64,000 nt of DNA, from NCBI RefSeq assembly GCF_030766935.1, contig NZ_JASERL010000003.1:186001-250000 (forward strand), given 5' to 3'. Made by a program: the position numbers and the translations under genes. This DNA comes from Streptomyces sp. KL109B (GTDB taxonomy: Bacteria; Actinomycetota; Actinomycetes; Streptomycetales; Streptomycetaceae). Below are positions 5,408-14,676 of this stretch, one piece after another (the stretch's first letter is position 1; every line of letters starts with the position of its first letter). The notes under the pieces were generated by a model that made no database searches, was not told where the DNA came from, and saw nothing but the letters and a program-made list of their open reading frames with translations.

Positions 5408-8400
5408 AATGGCAGGGGCCCGGGAGGTGGGCTCGGTGGAGGGCGGAGGGGTAGGGGAGGGAGGTGGCCAGGGTGGTGGCGTGGGTGAGGGCTTCGGTGG
5501 ACTCTTCGGGGGAGGAGAGGTGGGAGAGGGCGGCGGCGCGGGCCAGGTGGGCTTCGGTTTCGGTGAGGCGTTCGCCGGTTCGGGCGGCGCGGGCCGCTTC
5601 TGTGGTGGCTGTTCTCAGGGCCAATCGCGGGTTGCCTGAGAGGAGTTGGGACCAGGCGGTGAGGACGGGGGCGTCCTGTTGGTACGGGGTGAGGGCGAGG
5701 AGGGCCGCTTCGGGGTGGCCGGTGCGGAGGGACAGTTCGGCGCGGGCCGTGCTGACTTCGAAGCGGGCCTGGCGGTCGCCCAGGTGGTCGGCGGCGGGGG
5801 TGGCACGGTCGAGGAGGCGGGTCGCGGCCGGGATGTCTCCTGTGCGCAGTCGGACGCGGGCCAGTGTCGCCAGGGCGTACGGGAGGCACCAGGCGCCGTC
5901 GCCCTCCGCGAGGGTCACGGAGACCTCGGCGAGGGATGTGGCCTCGTCGAACTCGTCCAGGAGGAGGTGGAGTTCGGCGAGGTTGAGGCGTTCGAAGGAG
6001 GCGGCCGTCGGGTTGCCCGAGCGGTCGGCCAGGTCGAGGGCGCGTTCGCCGCTCGCCACCGCCTCGCGCAGCCGGCCGTGACGGCGCGCGTTCTCGCGGA
6101 GCGTGGACAGGACCGTGCCGAGCAGCGTCGGGTCGCCGTACGCCTCGGCGGGCGCGAGCGCCAGGTCGCCGGCCTCGCGGGCCTCGGTGAGGCGGCCCGA
6201 GAGGCCGAGGTTGGTGGCCTGGAGGGCGTAGGAGCGGGCGAGGAGGCCCTGGCCGTGCGGGCCCGGGACCCGGCGTGCGGCCTCCAGTGCCGAACGGGCC
6301 GCCGCGTGGCCGTCGTCGTAATGGCCGCGGACGCCGTCGAGGACCGCGCGGGACAAGTGGTGCGCGGCGACGGGTTCGGGGGCCGTGTCCGGGGTCGGCG
6401 GGTGGGCGTGGAGCGCTTCGGCGGCGGCGTCGAGGGCGCCGGTGCGGACCAGGGACTCGGCGAGGCGGGCCGCCGTGAGCACCGCGTCTTCGTGGGCGCC
6501 GCGCCGGACGAACTCGGCGAGGGCCTCGCGCAGCGCCCCGGACGCCTCCTCGAAGTGGCCCATCCGGGACAGGACTTGGCTGTGGGCGAGGCGGGCACGC
6601 GCCGCGTCGACGTCGAGGCGGGCGACGAGGTCGCGGTAGTAGCGGTCGGCGGTGTCGTTGGCGTAGAGGGCGGCGGCGCGTTCGGCGGCGCGGCGCAGGT
6701 ACTCGGCGGCGCGCGGATCGTCGGCGCGGGCGAAGTGCGAGGCCAGCGCGTCGACCGCGTCGGGGCGGCGGGCGAGGACGGCCTGCGCGAAGGCGCCGTG
6801 CAGCTGCCTGCGGCGGACCGCCGTCAGCCGTTCGTAGCAGGTGAGGCGGACCAGGGGGTGGCGGAAGGCGAGGCCGGGTTCGGGGCGGCCCGCGACGACG
6901 ACCTGGCGTTCCTCCACCAGTGCGGCCGTGATGGCGCGTTCGACGCCGTCGGCCGCCGCGGCGCCGGTCACCGGGGGGCGCAGGGCGTGTGCGGCGACGT
7001 CGAGGAGTTCGGTGAGGGCGGCTTCGCCTCCGGCGACGGAGAGGGCCTCCACCAGGCGGCGGGTGTCCGGGTCGAGGCGGATGAGGCGGTCCGCGACCAG
7101 GTCCCGGATGCCGGCGGGGGCGGCCGCGCCCGGTTCGGTGACCGGGTTCGCGGCCAGGTCGCGGGCGAGTTCGAGGGCGAACAGGGGGTTGCCGAGGGAG
7201 AGTTCCCAGATGCGTTGGGCCTCGCCGCTGGAGCGCTGCGACGGGGGAAGGATCGGGGCGCTGCCCCGTACCCCGCCGGCTCTCGTCCGACGGCGGGGCT
7301 CGATGCCACGCAGCACCGCAAGGCACGCCTCTCGGTCCAGGCGTGGCAACTCCTCGCGTACCGCCAGGTGTTGGCGCAGCAGGAAGGACAGGATCGAGCG
7401 GCGGGGGTCGTCCTCCGGGAGTTCTTCCTCGCGGTACGTGACCAGGAAGCGGAGGCGGGTGCCGCCGGAGGCGGCGCGGCGGGCCAGGTGGCTCATGAGT
7501 TGGTACGAGCCGGTGTCGGCGGCGTGCAGGTCGTCGAGGACCGTCAGGACGGGGTGCGCCGATGCCAGGTCGGCGAGGAGCGCCGCGCCCGCGCGGAACA
7601 GGCGGTCGCGTTCCTCCTCGGGGCTGCGCTCCCCCGCCGCGCGGATGCGGATCTGACCCAAGGAGGGGAGGAACGCGGCGAGTTCGGGGTATTCGGCGGC
7701 GATCCGCGCGCGCTGGTCCGCATCGTGTTCGGCCAGCCAGCCGTCCAGCGCCTCGGCGAACGCCCCGTACGGTGTGTGGCCCTCCGCGTCCTGGCCGCCG
7801 CCCCACAGGGCGGCCGTGCCCCGCGCCGCCGCCCGCCGCGCCACCTCGCCCACCAGGCGCGTCTTGCCCACGCCCGCCTCGCCGGTGAGCAGCGTGACCG
7901 GGGGTCCTTCGGCGGCGAGGAGGCGGTCGAGCACCGCGTCGCGGCCGTGCAGCGGGGTGGCGGGGCCCGCGCGCAGCAGCGAAGGCAACGTTGTCGAGGC
8001 CGACACTGGGGCGGGCGCCGCGGCGAGGGCGGCCCGGTGCAGCGCCTCCGTCTGCGGGCCCGGGCGGACGCCGAGTTCGGTTTCGAGCGCCTCGCGGCAC
8101 GCGTGGTACTGGTGCAGCGCGCGCCGCCGCAGGCCCTGGCGGAGCGAGGCGTCGATGAGGACGCGGTGGGCCAGCTCCTCGGCGGGGCTGGTGGCGACGA
8201 GCTGCTCCGCGACGGTCGCCGCCTCCGCTGCCGCGCCCTCGGCGAGGTGTGCCTGCGCGAGGCCGAGCAGGAGGCGCTCCCGCAGCAGCGCGAGCTGCCC
8301 GCGCCGCTCCTGCGACCAGCTCGCGTACCGGTCCTCGGGGAGCAGTTCGCCGGTGAACAGGGCGAGCGCGGCGGCCAGTTCGGCCGAGTCACCGTCGGCC

Positions 8401-8801
8401 AGCGCCGTCCGCGCCGCCGTCTCCGCCTCGTCGGCGTCGATCCGTACGGTCGTCGGGTCGAGGGAGAGCATGCCGCCGGAGGAGCGGAGGTACGACGACG
8501 TGGCGCGGGGCGCGAGTTCGGGTTCCAGGGCGTGGCGTGCGGCGTGCAGGGCGACGCGCAGGCTGCCGGCGGCGGAGGCCGGGTCGGCCTCGGGCCAGCA
8601 GATGTCCATGGCCTGTTCGCGGTGGAGGCGGTGGCCGGGGACCACGGCGAGGAGTTTCACCAGGGTGCGGGCGCTGGGCCGCGACCAGCGTGCGGCGGGT
8701 TCGGGGCCGCCGTCACGAGTCGCCCGGAAGCCATCGAAAAGGTGCAGACGCAGGCGCGGGGCACCGGAGTTGGGGCCGTTGTCCGTGCCTAGTGCATCCA
8801 T
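5388..8801 (-). CDS. Large BTAD/AAA ATPase transcriptional regulator (SARP-like)
   Basis: A roughly 1137-residue regulator. An OmpR-type winged helix (about residues 15-100: LRLHLFDGFRA, ARTLVKLLAVVPGHRLHREQ) is followed by a bacterial transcriptional activation domain (about 110-255, ending LETELGVRPGPQTEALHRAA). Then comes a STAND/AAA module with Walker A GEAGVGKT (about 307-314) and Walker B LTVLDDLHAADTGS, and finally a long TPR-like helical C-terminus. Such proteins usually activate nearby or metabolic genes. The start is uncertain: ATG at 8801 is used, and GTG at 8825 in the same frame is possible. Two oddities are visible. A copy of the dispersed GC element is embedded in frame at about residues 499-516, between LAVLRGIEP and SSGEAQRIWELSLGNPL. 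Another copy forms the C-terminus and stop. Confidence 0.88.
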   Translation of the reverse strand: MDALGTDNGPNSGAPRLRLHLFDGFRATRDGGPEPAARWSRPSARTLVKLLAVVPGHRLHREQAMDICWPEADPASAAGSLRVALHAARHALEPELAPRATSSYLRSSGGMLSLDPTTVRIDADEAETAARTALADGDSAELAAALALFTGELLPEDRYASWSQERRGQLALLRERLLLGLAQAHLAEGAAAEAATVAEQLVATSPAEELAHRVLIDASLRQGLRRRALHQYHACREALETELGVRPGPQTEALHRAALAAAPAPVSASTTLPSLLRAGPATPLHGRDAVLDRLLAAEGPPVTLLTGEAGVGKTRLVGEVARRAAARGTAALWGGGQDAEGHTPYGAFAEALDGWLAEHDADQRARIAAEYPELAAFLPSLGQIRIRAAGERSPEEERDRLFRAGAALLADLASAHPVLTVLDDLHAADTGSYQLMSHLARRAASGGTRLRFLVTYREEELPEDDPRRSILSFLLRQHLAVREELPRLDREACLAVLRGIEPRRRTRAGGVRGSAPILPPSQRSSGEAQRIWELSLGNPLFALELARDLAANPVTEPGAAAPAGIRDLVADRLIRLDPDTRRLVEALSVAGGEAALTELLDVAAHALRPPVTGAAAADGVERAITAALVEERQVVVAGRPEPGLAFRHPLVRLTCYERLTAVRRRQLHGAFAQAVLARRPDAVDALASHFARADDPRAAEYLRRAAERAAALYANDTADRYYRDLVARLDVDAARARLAHSQVLSRMGHFEEASGALREALAEFVRRGAHEDAVLTAARLAESLVRTGALDAAAEALHAHPPTPDTAPEPVAAHHLSRAVLDGVRGHYDDGHAAARSALEAARRVPGPHGQGLLARSYALQATNLGLSGRLTEAREAGDLALAPAEAYGDPTLLGTVLSTLRENARRHGRLREAVASGERALDLADRSGNPTAASFERLNLAELHLLLDEFDEATSLAEVSVTLAEGDGAWCLPYALATLARVRLRTGDIPAATRLLDRATPAADHLGDRQARFEVSTARAELSLRTGHPEAALLALTPYQQDAPVLTAWSQLLSGNPRLALRTATTEAARAARTGERLTETEAHLARAAALSHLSSPEESTEALTHATTLATSLPYPSALHRAHLPGPCHSCPSGD
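7254..7305. repeat. Dispersed GC element inside a coding sequence
   Basis: A 52-bp copy, 49/52 identical by eye to the intergenic copy at 53765-53816, lying within the ATPase region of the BTAD/AAA gene and read through in frame. It adds basic/Gly-rich sequence (RRRTRAGGVRGSAPI) where related ATPases have a short linker. Confidence 0.88.
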
Positions 8802-8829
8802 CAGGGCGACAGCGTAACGGAGCACGCTG

Positions 8830-8860
8830 AGGGCCCGCCGGGCGTCGACCGGCGGGCCCT
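8830..8860 (-). terminator. Terminator after FG-GAP/protease operon
   Basis: A perfect 12-bp stem, AGGGCCCGCCGG (8830-8841) and CCGGCGGGCCCT (8849-8860), begins 17 bp past the stop at 8877. Confidence 0.85.
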
Positions 8861-8876
8861 GCCATGGTCGGCCGGG

Positions 8877-11843
8877 TCAGGAGAGTTTGTACGTCGACAT
8901 CTGGTGGATGCCGTTGTTCAAGGACAGGACGCCGCCGCCCAGTTGCCCGGCCATGCGGTTGATGCCGAAGTCGTCGAAGTTGAGGGAGACCATCTCGTCG
9001 GTGCCGTCGCCGTCGAGGTCGGCGGCGACATAGTTGCGGCCGCCCATCAGGTTCGCGCCGCCGACGCTGGACTGGAAGACCCCGCCGTTGGTCAGCTGCG
9101 ACGGATCGTAGGCCGCGAGGCCCGACTCCGTGCCGCCCGCGAGGAGCTTGCGGCCGCCGGGGCCGTTGATGAACCCGACCGTGCGCAGCGGGGCGATCAC
9201 CGAGGCGTAGGTGTCCTCCTTGCCGTCGCCGGGGTAGCCCTTCATGACGCCGAAGCTGAGCTGGTACAGCGGGTCGCCGGGGCCGTCGATGAAGTAGTTG
9301 CCGTGGGACCAGGGGCTGCCGCCGAGGATCTGCCGGACCACCTCGCCGGTGCGGCCGTCGCGGATCTCGGTCACGACGCGCGGCGAGGCGGTGGCGAGGT
9401 CGCCCGCCGTCGTCGGGTCGGCCTTGACGATCCAGGTGTAGACGACCGCGTGCCCGTCCGCGTACGGGATCTTCGGGGACGCGAAGACGCCGTTGACCAG
9501 GACCGCGCCGTGCAGTTTGCCGTCGACGGCGCGGTCCGGCGCCTTGGGGTCGGCGGTCCAGCGGACGGCGCCCTTGCCGTCGAGGGCGACGCCGTTCACG
9601 ACGGCGTCGGGGGCGTTCAGCGCGCCGAGGCTGCTGTACTGCGTGTAGACCTGCCCGTCGGAGACGACGGTGTCGGAGAAGACCACGTCGCCGGCGTCCG
9701 ACGGCGCGGCGTACGACCAGAGTTGGGTGCCGCTCGCGTCGTACACGCGCAGGGCGTCGGTCGGGACGAGGATCTCGGCCCTGCCGTCGCCGTTGACGTC
9801 GGCGACGGTCACCGTGCGGACGTAGCCGCCCTTGCCGTCGATCGTCGTCAGGGCCTTGCCGGTCCTGCCGTCGAGCACGGCGGTGGCGTTGTCGGCGGCC
9901 ACGACGACGTCGGGGGTGCCGTCGCCGTTCACGTCGCCGGTCGCGATGTTGTGGGTCTCGCCGGGGACGGTGGCCTGCCACAGCTTCTTCGGGGCGCCAC
10001 TGACCAGCGACGTACCCGAGTACGCCCACACGCCGTGCGAGGAGCCGCCGACGACGAGATCCTTCTTGCCGTCGCCGTCGAAGTCCGCGGCCTTGCCGTA
10101 GTTGAGGTCGCCCTGGAGCGGAGTCAGCTTCTTCTGCCCGCCGTTGCCGAGGCTGTACTCGCGGATGTTCTGCTGCTGGTCGACGACGCGTACGTAGTCG
10201 TCGCCCCCGGACGAGTACAGCTGCTGGTACATCGGAGAGGCCTCAAGGGTGTGCCGGCGCCACTTGAGCTTCCCGCCGCCGGTGAACGCGGTCAGCGAGC
10301 CGTAGCGCAGGCCGCCCGGGTTGAGCGCCTCGCCCATGTCCTGGTCGTCCTGCGCGGCGGCGTAGAGCGAACCGGCCTTGGTGGCGAGGTTCCAGGTGCT
10401 GGCGCCGTCGCCGGGGTTGGTCGCCGAACGCTTCGTCGTGTACGCCCACTTGACCGTCGCGCCGTCCGAGCCGTCCAGGACCCGGATCGTGCTGGCGTTG
10501 ATGAAGAGCGACGAGGTGAACGTCGACTCGCTGACCGCGATCTCGGCGCCGCCGCCCGTGGCCGCGTCGCCGACCGTCAGGGCGGTGGGCAGGGCGTTGA
10601 CGCGGGTGTCGAGGGTGGTGCGGGCGCCGTCGGCCAGGTCGTAGGCGGCGAGTTCGTACGTCACGGCGTCGGAGTTGTCCGCCTGTTCCAGGGCGACGAT
10701 CCTGCCCCGGGAGGCGTCGAGGCGGAGTTGGCGGCCGTAAAGGGCGCTGTCCGTCTGCCAGTTGACGGTTCCGTCGGCGGTGTCCAGGACGAGGGTGCGC
10801 CCGCGCGAGGCGTTCGTGGCGGTCTTTCGCAGGTCCCAGACGGCGGCGACCCTGCCGTCGCCGACGGACTCCAGGGCGCCCCAGTTGACGTCCGCCGTCG
10901 ACTTGGTGTCGTACGTCCACGTCGACGACGGGGTCAGCTTTCCGTCGGCGTACGAGAAGCGGATGCCGGTGAGGGTGGCGGTGTCGGTCGCGGGCGCGTT
11001 GGAGTTCAGGCGCGGCGAGTTGGCGAGGAGCAGGGTGCCGTCGACGACCTTGACGTTGGTGACGTACGAGTACAGCTTCGACCACACCGTGTTCCCGGTC
11101 CTGCCGTCGAGGACCGTCACGAAGGTGCCGGTGGACAGCGAGGAGCCGGGCGAGGTGAACGGCCGGGGCATCGGCGTGGAGCCGACGGCCGCCGAGAAGA
11201 CGATGTCCTTCGTGCCGTCGCCGGTCAGGTCGGCGGTGTCGAAGCCCTGGTCAGAGGACGGCGCGAACGGGTTGACGGCGTTGTACCCCATCAGGACGCG
11301 CGCCGGGTACGGCTCGGCCCGCCACGGTTGCAGCGGCTTGACCTGCCAGTCCTTGTAGTACGAGGCGTTGGTGCGGGCCCAGGCGGTGGAGCCGTCGGCC
11401 TTGTGCAGCTGGACGTTCCCCAGGCTGTGGACGGTGAAGTAGCTGCCGTCGGAGCCGGCCGGGGCGGTGGCGGCGACCCCGCGTGCGCCTTCCAGGGTGG
11501 ACTTGTTGGTGAAGGTGACGGGGGTGTTGGCGGCGGTCGTGGACGTGCCGGAGGCGTCGGCGGAGGGCTCGGCGGAGCCGTCCGCCTTCGCCGCGGACGC
11601 GTTGTCGTCCCCGTACACGTCGACGTTCATGTGGTCGGCGAGCTTCTTGGACTCGGTGCTGGTCAGCGTCGTCGCCGTCGCCGTCGCCGTCGTGGTTGCG
11701 TCTGTGGCGAGGGCGGGCGGCGCCGAGGTCAGGGCGAGGCCCGCCGCGACGAGGGCGGAGGCGAGCGTCAGGGCCCGCCGGGAGGAATGCGCTCCGTGCG
11801 TTCCGTGCGTTCTGTGGGCTCTGTGGGCTCTGTGGGCTCTCAT
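8877..11843 (-). CDS. Secreted FG-GAP/VCBS repeat protein
   Basis: A 988-residue exported protein. The N-terminus is an odd basic repeat (MRAHRAHRAHRTHGTHGAH), then a hydrophobic signal core (ALTLASALVAAGLALTSAPPALA). A Thr/Ala-rich linker follows. The rest is a beta-propeller-like array with several FG-GAP/VCBS calcium-loop signatures: DTADLTGDGTKDIVFS, KAADFDGDGKKDLVVGG, ATGDVNGDGTPDVVVAADN, VADVNGDGRAEILVP and AADLDGDGTDEMVSL, plus PQQ-like segments (VLDGRTGNTVWSK). No catalytic motif is visible; a binding or adhesive role is likely. The start ATG overlaps the protease stop (TGATG at 11841-11845), so the two proteins are translationally coupled and probably function together outside the cell. 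Confidence 0.9.
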   Translation of the reverse strand: MRAHRAHRAHRTHGTHGAHSSRRALTLASALVAAGLALTSAPPALATDATTTATATATTLTSTESKKLADHMNVDVYGDDNASAAKADGSAEPSADASGTSTTAANTPVTFTNKSTLEGARGVAATAPAGSDGSYFTVHSLGNVQLHKADGSTAWARTNASYYKDWQVKPLQPWRAEPYPARVLMGYNAVNPFAPSSDQGFDTADLTGDGTKDIVFSAAVGSTPMPRPFTSPGSSLSTGTFVTVLDGRTGNTVWSKLYSYVTNVKVVDGTLLLANSPRLNSNAPATDTATLTGIRFSYADGKLTPSSTWTYDTKSTADVNWGALESVGDGRVAAVWDLRKTATNASRGRTLVLDTADGTVNWQTDSALYGRQLRLDASRGRIVALEQADNSDAVTYELAAYDLADGARTTLDTRVNALPTALTVGDAATGGGAEIAVSESTFTSSLFINASTIRVLDGSDGATVKWAYTTKRSATNPGDGASTWNLATKAGSLYAAAQDDQDMGEALNPGGLRYGSLTAFTGGGKLKWRRHTLEASPMYQQLYSSGGDDYVRVVDQQQNIREYSLGNGGQKKLTPLQGDLNYGKAADFDGDGKKDLVVGGSSHGVWAYSGTSLVSGAPKKLWQATVPGETHNIATGDVNGDGTPDVVVAADNATAVLDGRTGKALTTIDGKGGYVRTVTVADVNGDGRAEILVPTDALRVYDASGTQLWSYAAPSDAGDVVFSDTVVSDGQVYTQYSSLGALNAPDAVVNGVALDGKGAVRWTADPKAPDRAVDGKLHGAVLVNGVFASPKIPYADGHAVVYTWIVKADPTTAGDLATASPRVVTEIRDGRTGEVVRQILGGSPWSHGNYFIDGPGDPLYQLSFGVMKGYPGDGKEDTYASVIAPLRTVGFINGPGGRKLLAGGTESGLAAYDPSQLTNGGVFQSSVGGANLMGGRNYVAADLDGDGTDEMVSLNFDDFGINRMAGQLGGGVLSLNNGIHQMSTYKLS

Positions 11844-14410
11844 CACTTGGCTCCCTGCGCGATGCGGATCGCCGAACCGGCCGTGAGGACGGCCTGGTCG
11901 TGCGCGTACTGGAGGGCGTCGGTGCCCGCCTGGTTCTCGATGCCGACGGTGGCGGAGGCGCCCGCGCCCGGAACGGACTTGTACTGGAAGGTGATCGCGC
12001 CGGTGGCCTCGTCGAAGACGGCCTCGAAGGTGGCGCGGTCGGTGCCGCCCGCGAACAGGACGTTGTTCCAGACGACCGCGAACTTCCGGCTGCCGGACGT
12101 CCCGGTGGTGGCCGTCTGCACGCTGGACTTCTTGTCGAGGGTCAGGTCGTCCCAGAGCGGGGCGACGATGCCGTTCGGCTGCGCCTCGGTCGGCAGCGCC
12201 TCGTTGGCGTAGTCGCCGATGCGCGGCGACAGGAAGTTGATCAGGCCGTCGGTGGTGACGGCGGCGCTGCTGTACTTCACGCCGTAGAACGGGACCGGGA
12301 AGGGCAGCGCGACGGTCTTGGCGTCCTCGTCCCCGCTCAGCGCGACCTTGCTGGAGCCGGGGATCCAGGAGTACGTCGCCGGGGCGCAGCTGTGGCCCGC
12401 GGCGTCGGTGCGGGCCGGGAGCCGGATCGTACGGCTCTCGGCGCCGTCGACGGTCAGCGAACCGGTGGACGTGCCGTTGCACAGCACCGGCTGGGCCGGC
12501 TTCACGTACAGCGAGTACGTGCCCTCGGCGACCTTCGGCAGCGCGAACGTGCCGTCGGAGCCGGAGGTGACCGGGGCGAGCGGGGAGCCGTTCAGCTCGA
12601 CGGTCGCGCCCTTGAGGGGCTTGCCGGTGAGGTCGAGGACGGTGCCGCTGACGGCGTGCGAGGGCGCGGGGGTGAGGGCGACGTCCTGGGTGAGCGGCGA
12701 ACCGGTCGTCAGCTGCACGCCGGAGAGCGTCTTCGGGCGGTAGCCGTAGCCGGAGAGCGTGACGTCGTACGTGCCCGGGGGCAGCGTCAGCCGGTACGTA
12801 CCGTCGGAGCCGGTGCCCACCGTGCGGGTGCCGGTGGTGGCGTTCGAGGTCGTGACCGTGATGTGGGGCAGCGCCTTGCCGGTGGCCTCGTCGGTGACCG
12901 TGCCGGACACGTGGACGGCGGAGTGCGGGGCGGCGTCGACGGAGGCGAGGACGTCGAGCTTGCCCTCGCCCCACACGTTGTTCATGCCGGCGGTGCCGCC
13001 GCAGTGCGTGTCGTCGACGTCGCGGGCGCCCTCGCCGAGCAGCCTGCGCGTCTCGTCGATGTCGCCGATCAGCTCGGGGGCCGCCGCCCACAGCAGGGCC
13101 ACCGCGCCCGCGACGTGCGGCGTCGCCATCGACGTACCGTCGATCGTGTTGTACGCGGATCCCGGCCACGCCGACGTGATGTCGACGCCCGGCGCCGAGA
13201 TGTTCGGCTTCGCCGAGCCGTCCACCGGGGAGGGGCCGAAGCCGGAGAAGTTGGCGATCGTGCCGCTGGAGTCGTAGGCGCCGACGCCGTAGGTGGAGTC
13301 CAGCGAGCCGGGCGCGGCCGTGGTCGAGCACGTCTTGCCGTCGCCGTCGTTGCCCGCGGCGAACGCCTCGAAGATGCCCGCGGAGTTCCACGCCTCCACG
13401 ACGTCCTCGTAGAACGTCGTCTCGCCGCCGCCCCACGAGTTGTTGACGATGTTCGGGGCGAGGTCCGGGCGCGGGTTCTGCCCGTTGTGGTCGGTCGGGG
13501 CGAGGATCCACTGCCCGGCGGCGAGGAGGCTGCCGTCCGTGCAGTACTCGGCCGTCTCACAGCCCTTGGCGGCGATCCACTTGGCGTTCGGCGCGACCCC
13601 GATGCCGTTCTTGCCGACCATCGTGCCCATGGTGTGGGTGCCGTGGCCGCTGTTGTCGCAGGGGGTGGTGCTGGTGGGGCAGGTGCCGGAGGGGTCGTAG
13701 AAGTTGTAGTCGTGGGTGAACGTGCCGTCGCCGTTGTTTCCGCGGTAGTTGGCGACGAGGTCCGGGTGGTCGTACTGCACGCCCGAGTCGACGCTGGCGA
13801 CGACGATGCCCTCGCCCTTGTCCTGGTACTGGTCCCAGACCTGGTCGGCCTTGATGTCGGAGATGCCCCAGTCGGGGGTGGTGGCGGTGGTGGTGCGTGA
13901 GCCGGTGACCTCGGCGTCGGCGCCGGTGTCAGACGTCTCGATCGTGCTCGGCTTGTACTTCCGTGCCTTGACGAGGTGTTGGACGTCGGAGCGGGCGGCG
14001 AGCTTGTTCACCAGGGCGCGGTCGCCCGTCACCTGGACCGCGTTGGCGATCCAGTAGTCCTTGTGCCCGACCTTCTCCTTGTCGAGGAAGGCCGTGAGCG
14101 ACTTCTGGCTGTCCGCGGCGGTGGCCTTCAGTGCCTTGTACGTGGCCGTGGCGGCCTTCGCGTGCGAGGGCCGGCGCTTGGCCGTGGTCAGGTCGGCGGT
14201 TTCCTTGAGGACGACGAAGAAGGTGGCGTCGTCGTCCTTTTGGGAGACGGCTTTCGTGAGGGCGGAGTCGACCTTGTCCGAGGCGGGGGCCGCCGCCTGG
14301 GCGGGGGCGGCGAGGGCGGGCAGTGCGCAGGTGAGCAGGGCGGCGGCCGCGGTCAGTGCGGCCGCCGCCCGAGCGGTGTGGCTCCGCCGGGGTGGTCGGG
14401 GCTGGGGCAT
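11843..14410 (-). CDS. Secreted S8 (subtilisin-like) serine protease with C-terminal repeat domains
   Basis: An 855-residue pre-pro-protease. The signal peptide (about 1-40) is followed by an I9-like propeptide (DATFFVVLKETADL to about residue 155). The catalytic domain has Asp208 (VVASVDSGVQYDHPDL), His256 (NSGHGTHTMGTM), the oxyanion Asn at about 324 (IVNNSWGGG) and Ser427 (DGTSMATPHVAGA). After it come two carboxypeptidase-regulatory-like beta domains (VSGTVTDEATGKALPHITV; VSGTVLDLTGKPLKGATVE) and a C-terminal beta-rich region (VALPFPVPFYGVKYSSAAVT). All triad residues are intact, so activity is expected. It is the first gene of an operon with the FG-GAP protein, overlapping by one base. 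Confidence 0.95.
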   Translation of the reverse strand: MPQPRPPRRSHTARAAAALTAAAALLTCALPALAAPAQAAAPASDKVDSALTKAVSQKDDDATFFVVLKETADLTTAKRRPSHAKAATATYKALKATAADSQKSLTAFLDKEKVGHKDYWIANAVQVTGDRALVNKLAARSDVQHLVKARKYKPSTIETSDTGADAEVTGSRTTTATTPDWGISDIKADQVWDQYQDKGEGIVVASVDSGVQYDHPDLVANYRGNNGDGTFTHDYNFYDPSGTCPTSTTPCDNSGHGTHTMGTMVGKNGIGVAPNAKWIAAKGCETAEYCTDGSLLAAGQWILAPTDHNGQNPRPDLAPNIVNNSWGGGETTFYEDVVEAWNSAGIFEAFAAGNDGDGKTCSTTAAPGSLDSTYGVGAYDSSGTIANFSGFGPSPVDGSAKPNISAPGVDITSAWPGSAYNTIDGTSMATPHVAGAVALLWAAAPELIGDIDETRRLLGEGARDVDDTHCGGTAGMNNVWGEGKLDVLASVDAAPHSAVHVSGTVTDEATGKALPHITVTTSNATTGTRTVGTGSDGTYRLTLPPGTYDVTLSGYGYRPKTLSGVQLTTGSPLTQDVALTPAPSHAVSGTVLDLTGKPLKGATVELNGSPLAPVTSGSDGTFALPKVAEGTYSLYVKPAQPVLCNGTSTGSLTVDGAESRTIRLPARTDAAGHSCAPATYSWIPGSSKVALSGDEDAKTVALPFPVPFYGVKYSSAAVTTDGLINFLSPRIGDYANEALPTEAQPNGIVAPLWDDLTLDKKSSVQTATTGTSGSRKFAVVWNNVLFAGGTDRATFEAVFDEATGAITFQYKSVPGAGASATVGIENQAGTDALQYAHDQAVLTAGSAIRIAQGAK

Positions 14411-14548
14411 CGGGCACTCCTCGGGGAGGGTACGGGGTGCCCGGAATCTAGGTAGGTGGTGTTACTGCGCCATTACTGTGCCGGTGAGTGGGGTTGGTGG
14501 GGGCGGGTGTGCGGGTTTGCGGGTTTGCGGTTGTCCGGTCCTGCGTCG

Positions 14549-14649
14549 CGGGGCTCTGCCCCGGGCCCCGCTGCTCAATCGCCGCAGGGGCTTGAAAGAT
14601 CGGGGCTCTGCCCCGGACCCCGCGCCTCAATCGCCGGCGGGGCTTGATG
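14549..14649. repeat. Dispersed GC element, two tandem copies
   Basis: Two head-to-tail copies, each CGGGGCTCTGCCCCG(G) ... CTCAATCGCCG(C/G)(A/C)GGGGCTTGA, lie just past the M23 peptidase stop and upstream of the protease operon. They may serve as the M23 terminator. Confidence 0.85.
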
Positions 14650-14676
14650 TGTCCGCCGGCGAGGCAGCCTGGAGGG

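Noticed and set aside
8904..12212. A 1102-codon open frame on the plus strand opposite the FG-GAP gene
   Set aside because: It is antisense to a gene with clear domain signatures; the frame is open only because of high GC at third positions. Its translation is a low-complexity Arg/Val/Gly string with no motif.
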